This document shows, one piece after another, positions 58,052 to 64,000 of a DNA stretch of 64,000 bases. The notes under the pieces are model-generated. The model did no database searches. It worked only from the letters and a program-made list of their open reading frames with translations, and was not told where the DNA came from. Positions within the stretch are counted from its first letter, which is position 1; each line of letters opens with the position of its first letter. Position numbers and translations under genes: made by a program. This DNA comes from Streptomyces cellostaticus (GTDB lineage: Bacteria; Actinomycetota; Actinomycetes; Streptomycetales; Streptomycetaceae), in contig NZ_KQ948018.1 of NCBI RefSeq assembly GCF_001513965.1, positions 62,001-126,000 of the forward strand. The letters run 5' to 3'.

Positions 58052-61000
58052 GTGGAGTCGGCGGCATCCGGTCTGCCTGTCGTACGGTTCAACATCCTCG
58101 GCTCGCTGGAAGGCTGGCATGGCGAGCGACGGCTGAGACTCGGCAGCCCGACCCAGGAACGCGTGCTGGTCACGCTGTTACTGGAGCCGGGACGCATGGT
58201 CCCGATGACCCGGCTGGTGGCCGCCGCCTGGGACGACGAGCCACCGCAGACCGCCGGCCACCAGATCCGCAAGGCCGTCGCCGCGCTGCGCACCCGCATC
58301 CCGGGCGGCTCCTCGCTGATCGTCACCGACGGCGCCGGATACCGGGCCGTGCCGGTGGACGACCAGCTGGACCTCCACGAGTTCACCCGGCGCTCGCAGG
58401 AGGCCCGGCAGGCGGTGGCCGCCGGGCAGACGGCCGAGGCGGTCGGGCATCTGCGGGCCTGTCTGGACCTGTGGCGGGGCCCGGTCATGGCCGGCACCGG
58501 CGGCGCGGTGATCTCCGCGGCCTCCGCGGCCCTAGAGGAACGGCACATGGCGGTCGCCGAGCAGTACTTCGAGCTCCAGCTCGAACTCGGCCAGTCCGGC
58601 GAACTCATCGGTCCTCTACGCGAGTTGATCACGGCGCACCCGCTGCGGGAGACCCTGCGCGGACGCCTGATGCTCGCCCTGTACCGGGCGGGCCGGCAGG
58701 CGGAGGCGCTGGAGGAGTTCGGCCGGGTGCGCGAACTGCTCGTGGAGGAGCTGGGCATCGACCCGGGCGCCGAGCTGACCCGGCTGTACGAGGCCATCCT
58801 GCGCGACAGCCCCGAGGTGGCCCCGCGCGTGCCGCAGTCCGTGGCCGACCGCGCCGCCCTCCTCGTACCGGCGCCCCTCGACCGGCCGTCCGAGACCGAC
58901 CCGGCACCCTGCACCCTGCCCTACGACCTGCCGGACTTCACCGGCCGGGACGCGGAGCTGGCCCGGCTGCTGGAGGTGGGCCGGGACCCGGCCGGCGGCA
59001 GCACCCGGATCGTCGGCGTGGACGGCATGGGCGGCAGCGGCAAGACCGCCCTCGCCGTGCACGCCGCCCATCTGCTCGCGCCCGACTACCCCGACGGCCA
59101 GCTCTTCGTCGACCTGCGCGGATTCAGCCCCGGCGAGAAGGCGCAGGAGCCGAGTGTCGTGCTGCACTCCCTGCTGCGCACCCTCGGCGTCCCGGACGAC
59201 CGGATACCGGACGACCTGGAACGACGCACCACCCTCTGGCGAACCGTTTCGGCTCAGCGGAAGCTCCTGCTGCTCCTCGACAACGCCGCCGACGTCGCCC
59301 AGGTACGGCCGCTGCTGCCCGCCTCCGAGGACTGCCTGGCGATCCTCACCGGCCGGGTCCGCATGCTCGAACTCGACTGCGCCGAGTGGCTCTCCCTCGG
59401 CCTGCTCTCCGCCGACGACAGCACCACGCTGCTCACCCGGATGCTCGGCGTCGACCGCACCGCGGCCGAACCCCAGGCCGTCGACCACCTGGCCCGGCTG
59501 TGCTGCGGCCTGCCGCTCGCCCTGCGCATCACCACCGCGCGGCTGCGCAACCGGCCCCGCTGGACCGTGCAGTACCTGGTCGACCGGCTCGCCGACGAGA
59601 CCCGGCGGCTACGGGAACTGAGCGCCGGGGAACGCAGCGTCGAGGCCACGCTCCGGCTGTCGTACCAGGCGATGGAGGAGGACCAGCGCGCGGCGTTCCG
59701 GCTGCTTGGTCTGCATCCGGGGAGTGCGATCGATGCCCATTCGGCTGCGGCGCTGCTCGGCACCGATGTCCATGACGCCGAGGATCTCCTGGAACAACTG
59801 CTCGACGCGCATCTGCTGGAAATGCATGAGGCGGGGCTGTACGGGATCCATGACCTGGTGCGCACCTACGCGATGAGCGTGCGGGAGGCCGAGGACGACG
59901 AGGAGGGGGCGGTCGGGCGGCTGGTCTCGTATTACACACTGGCCGCTGACCATGCCTGCGACGTGCTCTTCCCTGGTCGCGAGCGCTTCGGTGATCCGTC
60001 CGAGTGGGTTGCGTCCGAACTGCCCCGGCTGGACGGGGACGATCAGGCGCTGCGCTGGTTCGACCGGGAACACGAGGCGTTGCTCGGGGTCGTCGCGCAG
60101 GCGGGCGCCCAGGGCCTGCACCGCTCCGCCGCGCTGCTTGCCCGCGACATGCTGTTCTACCTGGACCTGCGAGGCCACTACGAGGAGTTCCGGGTGGTCG
60201 GCCGCATCGGCGTCGACGCCTGTCGGCAGATTGGCGACCAGACGCTGCTGGGCGTCAGCCTGGGCAACCTCGCCGTGGCCCACTGGTGGCTCGGCGACTT
60301 CCAGGACGGGATCGCGACTGCCCAGGAGGCCCTGGAGCTGGCTTCCGCCAACGATCGACGGGGCGAGGCGATGTGCACCGACGTGCTCGGCCTGCTGCAC
60401 GGGGCGCTCGGCAACTTCGAGGAGGCCCGCAGATACCTGGACCAAGGGATAGCTCTGCACCGGGAGCTGGGCACGCCTCGGGCGGAGGCGCAGGCGCTGA
60501 CCAACCTCAGCACCGTGGAGACATGGGCGGGCCATTACGCCGAGGCTGCCCGGTATGCGGCCAGGGCTACCGAGCTGAACCGGCGCCTGGGCGAGCGCAG
60601 CAACGAGATCTCTTCGCTGACCTGGCTTGCGCTGGCCCACCTCGGCACCGGCGAGGACGAGCGGGCGCGCGCCTGTCTCGCCCAGGCCCTCGAACTGTGC
60701 GACGAGTCCCGGAAACCCGCGAACGTGGCCTTCGCCCTCGCCCACTGGGCGCGGGTCTGCCAGCGCCTCGGCGAAGTGCGCTCGGCCGTCGAACACGCCG
60801 AGCGCGCCCTGGACCTGGTCTCCACCGAGGGCACGGCCCTGCGCCAGGCGTCCGTGGTGAACGTGGTCGGCCTTGTCCACCTGCATCGCGGTGCACCCGA
60901 CCGGGCCATGGAACTACACCGCCATGCCCATGAGTTGGCCTCCCGCCTCGGGTACCGCTTCGAAACCGCCCGCGCCCTGCACGGCATGGCGGCGGCGGCG

Positions 61001-61099
61001 CAGGTACTGGGTGACGAACCGACGGCGCGTCAGCACCGACAGGCAGCGGAAGCGCTGTACGACGCGATGGAGGTGACGGAGGCGGGGCGGTGTCTGTAG
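58052..61099 (+). CDS. AfsR-like SARP/NB-ARC/TPR regulator
   Basis: 1015 residues. Winged helix and BTAD at about 1-250 (LGSPTQERVLVTLLLEPGRM, LGIDPGAELTRLYEAIL), NB-ARC ATPase from about 290 with P-loop GMGGSGKTA near 326 and LLLLLDNAA as Walker B, and TPR array from about 690 to the end. This is the AfsR architecture, a global activator of secondary metabolism regulated by Ser/Thr kinases. GTG at 58052 follows GGGGGA. It lies 140 bases after the SARP gene. Confidence 0.93.
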   Translation: MESAASGLPVVRFNILGSLEGWHGERRLRLGSPTQERVLVTLLLEPGRMVPMTRLVAAAWDDEPPQTAGHQIRKAVAALRTRIPGGSSLIVTDGAGYRAVPVDDQLDLHEFTRRSQEARQAVAAGQTAEAVGHLRACLDLWRGPVMAGTGGAVISAASAALEERHMAVAEQYFELQLELGQSGELIGPLRELITAHPLRETLRGRLMLALYRAGRQAEALEEFGRVRELLVEELGIDPGAELTRLYEAILRDSPEVAPRVPQSVADRAALLVPAPLDRPSETDPAPCTLPYDLPDFTGRDAELARLLEVGRDPAGGSTRIVGVDGMGGSGKTALAVHAAHLLAPDYPDGQLFVDLRGFSPGEKAQEPSVVLHSLLRTLGVPDDRIPDDLERRTTLWRTVSAQRKLLLLLDNAADVAQVRPLLPASEDCLAILTGRVRMLELDCAEWLSLGLLSADDSTTLLTRMLGVDRTAAEPQAVDHLARLCCGLPLALRITTARLRNRPRWTVQYLVDRLADETRRLRELSAGERSVEATLRLSYQAMEEDQRAAFRLLGLHPGSAIDAHSAAALLGTDVHDAEDLLEQLLDAHLLEMHEAGLYGIHDLVRTYAMSVREAEDDEEGAVGRLVSYYTLAADHACDVLFPGRERFGDPSEWVASELPRLDGDDQALRWFDREHEALLGVVAQAGAQGLHRSAALLARDMLFYLDLRGHYEEFRVVGRIGVDACRQIGDQTLLGVSLGNLAVAHWWLGDFQDGIATAQEALELASANDRRGEAMCTDVLGLLHGALGNFEEARRYLDQGIALHRELGTPRAEAQALTNLSTVETWAGHYAEAARYAARATELNRRLGERSNEISSLTWLALAHLGTGEDERARACLAQALELCDESRKPANVAFALAHWARVCQRLGEVRSAVEHAERALDLVSTEGTALRQASVVNVVGLVHLHRGAPDRAMELHRHAHELASRLGYRFETARALHGMAAAAQVLGDEPTARQHRQAAEALYDAMEVTEAGRCL

Positions 61100-61149
61100 G
61101 CACAGGCTCTGCGGGCGGCGGTACTTGCAGGAGCCGACGGTCATGAAGA

Positions 61150-61187
61150 ACGGCACCGGTAGGGCGCAAGCCCTTGACCGGTGCCGT
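61150..61187. terminator. hairpin between convergent genes
   Basis: ACGGCACCGGT (61150-61160) pairs with ACCGGTGCCGT (61177-61187); AGGGC/GCCCT continues the stem inside. It sits between the AfsR-like stop (61099) and the minus-strand stop at 61218. Confidence 0.75.
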
Positions 61188-61217
61188 CGATGTCGCGGTG
61201 TGCGAGATGCGGCGCGG

Positions 61218-61421
61218 TCAGCCGCGGACTTCGCGGGGGCCGCGCTCGTCCGCCAGGACCGCCCCGGAGTGCACCTGGTGGCCCGACACGTCGGAGGTGA
61301 CGCGCACCAGGGCATCCTGCACTCCGCTAGCCGGAACGGCCGCCGCCGTGCCGAGTGCCAGGACACCGGCGCCGGTGAGCGCGGCCAGAACCGTCTTCGT
61401 ACGCAGTGCGATGGTGCGCAT
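61218..61421 (-). CDS. small secreted protein
   Basis: 67 residues. Signal peptide RTKTVLAALTGAGVLALGTA with cleavage near AAAVPA. The mature part is about 35 residues, Val/Ser/His-rich, without Cys. ATG at 61421 preceded by GGGGG. No family recognised. Confidence 0.6.
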   Translation of the reverse strand: MRTIALRTKTVLAALTGAGVLALGTAAAVPASGVQDALVRVTSDVSGHQVHSGAVLADERGPREVRG

Positions 61422-61584
61422 GTGTGAACCCCCAGGAAGAGACGGATCGTGCTCCGGTCGCCGGGCCCCTCCCCGACGCCGCAACCGATGCTCCGGGGAA
61501 GCGGTCCCCATGCCGTCCCCACCGGTTACCGGACCGGGGCGGTCCCCCGGTACTCCTGCTTTCAACCGCTGTTGCGGCTCCTGG

Positions 61585-62000
61585 GGCCGGGCGGGCTTCA
61601 GGGCGAACAGGAAGGCCTGGGGGACCGATTCGCCGAGGTGGCCGTCGGGTCCGCGCACCGTGCGGGAGCCGAGCGTGAACCCGGCGTCCGTGAGCAGCTC
61701 GGCCATGTGCTCGGGGCGGCGCCGGTCCCCGGCCTTGGAAGTCGAGCAGGAGATGGCTGCCGGGGGCCAGGACCCGGTGGAACTCGGCGAAGAGCGCGGG
61801 CAGCCGGTCCACCGGGGTGTGGCTGGCGGAGTACCAGGAGACGACGCCGGCCAGCTCGCCGTCGGCGAGGGGGAGGTCCAGCATGGAGCCGTGCTCGAAG
61901 CGCAGCCGAGGTCGGCCACCGTCCCGCGTACGCCGACCGGTTCGGCGTACGCGGCGAGCAGGGCCAGGTCCTGGGGCAGCGACCGTAGCCGGGGGTACTG
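61585..62000 (-). pseudogene. SAM-dependent methyltransferase remnant
   Basis: Three pieces of a class I methyltransferase lie in different frames: PQDLALLAAYAEPVGVRGTV then ADLGC (motif I); LRFEHGSMLDLPLADGELAG to HRVLAPGSHLLLDFQ; RRRPEHMAELLTDAGFTLGS to QAFLFALKPARP. The residues between DLGC and RFEHG (rest of the SAM loop) and between DFQ and RRRPEH are missing. The first junction reads CTCGGCTGCGCTTCGAG, consistent with deletion between two GGCTGCG-like repeats. The N-terminus is also lost. Not functional. Confidence 0.7.
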
Positions 62001-62084
62001 ACAGCCGTGGCGGCCGCTTTCCGGCTGACAGGGGCGGGTGATGGGTGGGCATAGGCCGGGGGTCCAGGGGGCGGAGCCCCCTGG

Positions 62085-62399
62085 TTACGCCACTCCGGCC
62101 AGCCGCAGCACCGCCGTCGTCGCGGCAGCGCCCAGCACCACCACCGCGAACGGCGCCCGCCGCCACGCCAGGACACCGCCCACCAGCACCCCGGCCGGGC
62201 GGGCCCACCCCGCGAAGCCCCCGCCCTCGGTCAGCGCGCCCGTGGCCAGCAGGGCGACGAGCAGGACGACCGCCCCCGCCGACGCCAGCTCCTGCACCCG
62301 GGCCGGGACCGTCACCCGGCCGTGCAGCAGCGGGCCCACCAGCCGGAAGGCGTACGTGCCGACCGCCAGGGCCAGGATCACCGCGACCGTGGCGTTCAT
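62085..62399 (-). CDS. azlD: AzlD-family small subunit of amino-acid exporter
   Basis: 104 residues with four hydrophobic segments (VAVILALAVGTYAFRLVGP, SAGAVVLLVALLATGAL, ...). AzlD works with AzlC in export of branched-chain amino acids. ATG lies inside the azlC stop (ATGA), so it is co-translated. Confidence 0.9.
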   Translation of the reverse strand: MNATVAVILALAVGTYAFRLVGPLLHGRVTVPARVQELASAGAVVLLVALLATGALTEGGGFAGWARPAGVLVGGVLAWRRAPFAVVVLGAAATTAVLRLAGVA

Positions 62400-63082
62400 A
62401 CGGCGGCCCCCTGCGGGCGGCGGTGCAGGACCAGCCCGGCCAGCGCGAGCAGCACCGGTACCCCGGCCGGTACCGCGGGTGTCGCGGCCAGGGCCAGGGC
62501 GCCGCCGAGCAGCGCGCACCGGAGCAGCGTCGCGTCCGCGCGGACGGCGGGGAGCACCAGGGCCACGAGGACGGCGGGGAAGGCCGCGTCGAGGCCGTAG
62601 CGGGCGGTGTCGCCCAGGGCGCTCCCGGCGAGCGCTCCGGCCAGGACGCCGGTGTTCCACACGGCGAACAGGCCGATCCCGGAGATCCAGAACGCCCTGC
62701 GGCGCCGTACCGGGTCGCTCTGGGCGAGGGCGAAGGCGACCGTTTCGTCGGTGACGAGATGCGCGCCCAGGAAACGGGTCGCTCGACCGGTATCGAGGAG
62801 GTCCGCCACCGCCAGGCCGAAGGCCGCCGTCCGGGTGTTGAGGAGCAGCCCGGTGGCCGCGGCGGCGAGCGGCCCACCCCCGGCGAGCAGCACGCCGACC
62901 GCGCTGAACTGGGCCGATCCGGCGTACACCACCAGCGACATCACCACCGGCACCCACACCGGCAGCCCGCCGGCGACGGAGACCGCGCCGAAGGAGACGC
63001 CGACGATCCCGCTGGCCAGCCAGACCAGAGAGCTGTCGCGGACGAGTGAGCGGGTATCGGGTGTTCGGAGAAGCGAACGCAT
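62396..63082 (-). CDS. azlC: AzlC-family branched-chain amino-acid exporter large subunit
   Basis: 228 residues, about seven membrane helices. VSFGAVSVAGGLPVWVPVVM, YAGSAQFSAVGVLLAGGGP and the conserved HLVTDETVAFA are AzlC features. ATG at 63082; the -10-like TATAAA lies only a few bases upstream, so the transcript may be nearly leaderless. Divergent from the XRE-cupin regulator. Confidence 0.92.
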   Translation of the reverse strand: MRSLLRTPDTRSLVRDSSLVWLASGIVGVSFGAVSVAGGLPVWVPVVMSLVVYAGSAQFSAVGVLLAGGGPLAAAATGLLLNTRTAAFGLAVADLLDTGRATRFLGAHLVTDETVAFALAQSDPVRRRRAFWISGIGLFAVWNTGVLAGALAGSALGDTARYGLDAAFPAVLVALVLPAVRADATLLRCALLGGALALAATPAVPAGVPVLLALAGLVLHRRPQGAAV

Positions 63083-63094
63083 GTTTTTTATAAT

Positions 63095-63114
63095 GGACAG
63101 CAGGCATTCTGTCC
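63095..63114. promoter_or_regulatory. palindrome between azlC and the XRE-cupin gene
   Basis: GGACAG, eight bases, CTGTCC. It lies 13 bases upstream of azlC ATG and 37 bases upstream of the regulator, so one regulator bound here could silence both. Confidence 0.45.
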
Positions 63115-63150
63115 GTCAAGGCGAACGATCGTACCGATGGAGCGAACGGC

Positions 63151-63714
63151 ATGACCGAGACCCCCGCCCGGCTCCCGCTGGAGTGGATCGCCGCGTCCCT
63201 GAAGCGCGAGCGCACCCGCACCGGGCTGTCCCTGTCCGAGCTGGCCAAGCGCGCCGGGATCGCGAAGTCCACGCTGTCCCAGCTGGAAGCGGCGAGCGGG
63301 AATCCGAGCATGGAGACGATCTGGGCGCTGGCGGTGGCCCTCGGGGTGCCCTTCAGTGCGCTCGTGGAGCCGCCCACGTCCGCCGTCCAGGTGATCCGGG
63401 CCGGCGAGGGGCCCACGGTGCACTCCGAGCAGTCCAGCTATCTGGCCTCGCTGCTGTCTGCGAGCCCGCCGGGCGCACGGAGGGACATCTATTACGTCTG
63501 GCTGGAACCCGGGTCCGTCCGGGATTCCGAACCGCACATTCCCGGGACCACGGAGCACATCGTGGTTGCCGAGGGGAGGGTGAAGGCGGGGCCGCGCGGG
63601 GAAGCGGTCGAGCTGGGACCCGGGGATTACCTGTCGTATCGCGGGGACGTGCCGCACGCGTACGAGGCGCTCGCCGCCGGAACGAAGTTCGTGCTGATCA
63701 TGCAGCACATGTGA
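63151..63714 (+). CDS. XRE-cupin transcriptional regulator
   Basis: 187 residues. HTH at about 15-65 (LKRERTRTGLSLSELAKRAG, IAKSTLSQLE), cupin domain at about 110-185 (GTTEHIVVAEGRV, LGPGDYLSYRGDVPHAYEA). The cupin binds a small ligand, possibly an amino acid. Divergent from azlCD, which it probably represses. Confidence 0.92.
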   Translation: MTETPARLPLEWIAASLKRERTRTGLSLSELAKRAGIAKSTLSQLEAASGNPSMETIWALAVALGVPFSALVEPPTSAVQVIRAGEGPTVHSEQSSYLASLLSASPPGARRDIYYVWLEPGSVRDSEPHIPGTTEHIVVAEGRVKAGPRGEAVELGPGDYLSYRGDVPHAYEALAAGTKFVLIMQHM

Positions 63715-63737
63715 ACGGGGAATGAACGGAAAAAGGC

Positions 63738-63770
63738 AGGAGCCCCGTCGCCGGATGGCGTGGGGCTCCT
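63738..63770 (-). terminator. terminator of the cold-shock gene
   Basis: AGGAGCCCC (63738-63746) pairs with GGGGCTCCT (63762-63770), with an inner CGCC/GGCG. On the minus strand it is followed by GCCTTTTT. It can also stop the plus-strand XRE-cupin transcript. Confidence 0.8.
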
Positions 63771-63807
63771 TGGGTACTGCACTCAGGTTCTGCGATCAGG
63801 CAGAGAT

Positions 63808-64000
63808 TCAGACGGGGGTGACGTTCTCCGCCTGCGGACCCTTCGGGCCCTGCGTCACGTCGAAGCTCACCTGCTGGTTCTCCTCAAGGGAGCGGAAGCC
63901 GGAGGCGTTGATCGCGGAGTAGTGAACGAAGACGTCGGGGCCGCCGCCCTCCTGGGCGATGAAGCCAAAGCCCTTTTCGGCGTTGAACCACTTAACGGTT
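63808..64000 (-). CDS. cold-shock protein (CspA family), start outside window
   Basis: The visible 63 residues are the C-terminal 95% of a CSD protein: [14 protein letters not shown] (RNP1), [10 protein letters not shown] (RNP2) and the ending [10 protein letters not shown]. It binds single-stranded RNA/DNA. The ATG should lie a few bases beyond 64000. Confidence 0.95.
   Translation of the reverse strand, partial: TVKWFNAEKGFGFIAQEGGGPDVFVHYSAINASGFRSLEENQQVSFDVTQGPKGPQAENVTPV

Overview
The window is high-GC DNA (GTG and TTG starts, GGAG-type ribosome sites, many 1-4 base gene overlaps) from the chromosome of a Streptomyces or a close relative. Gene content agrees: hemL next to a System II cytochrome c maturation operon, a futalosine-pathway menaquinone cluster (mqnL-mqnP-ubiX-mqnE), SARP/AfsR-type regulators and a eukaryotic-type kinase. 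Gene order resembles, from memory, the hemL-mqn segment of S. coelicolor.

Region 1 (1-about 905) is left flank: the 3' end of an acyl-CoA dehydrogenase-like gene, a possible small membrane protein and a terminator.

Region 2 (906-19968) is a decayed integrative mobilizable element of about 19 kb. It is bounded by a 72-bp direct repeat (70/72 identical) derived from the last 23 codons plus stop of a conserved gene at 19893-20324, so the 3' end of that gene is the integration target. The right end holds a relaxase gene broken by a frameshift, a 5'-truncated mobC-like gene and a 5'-truncated tyrosine integrase joined back to back. Cargo: (a) a large HTH/NB-ARC/TPR protein; (b) two unrelated gene pairs, 5214-6358 and 14784-16856, in each of which the C-terminus of the first protein and the N-terminus of the second share a Gly/Asn-rich motif, the arrangement known for bacterial amyloid (prion-like) signalling partners; (c) a translationally coupled run, HATPase - MurA paralogue - metallophosphoesterase - two dCTP-deaminase-fold proteins - GT4 glycosyltransferase, plus a serine hydrolase, divergent from an XRE/TPR regulator and a flavoprotein. 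The two deaminase-fold proteins have lost complementary halves of the active site.

Region 3 (20.3-32.7 kb) is core chromosome: hemL, a histidine phosphatase, a secreted deacetylase-like lipoprotein behind a strong hairpin, the ResA/CcdA/ResB/CcsB cytochrome c operon, an SRPBCC protein, and a membrane-anchored substrate-binding-like protein coupled to a STAND-type ATPase.

Region 4 (32.7-45 kb) is mixed: a stand-alone condensation-domain protein, a 2-oxoglutarate/Fe oxygenase coupled to a yeast-type cytosine deaminase, a coiled-coil protein with a 56-residue divergent neighbour, a CDP-alcohol phosphatidyltransferase, a secreted ricin-type lectin, TetR, a receptor kinase with an extracellular lectin domain, an EamA exporter and LysR.

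Region 5 (45-51.7 kb) is menaquinone biosynthesis with Lrp, GNAT, DUF4229 and TetR genes. Region 6 (51.8-64 kb) holds a MaoC-like hydratase and long-chain acyl-CoA synthetase around a palindromic operator, LysR, a short ATP-grasp-like protein, a SARP, an AfsR-like SARP/NB-ARC/TPR regulator, a small secreted protein, a deletion-riddled methyltransferase pseudogene, AzlCD with a divergent XRE-cupin regulator, and the 3' part of a cold-shock protein gene.
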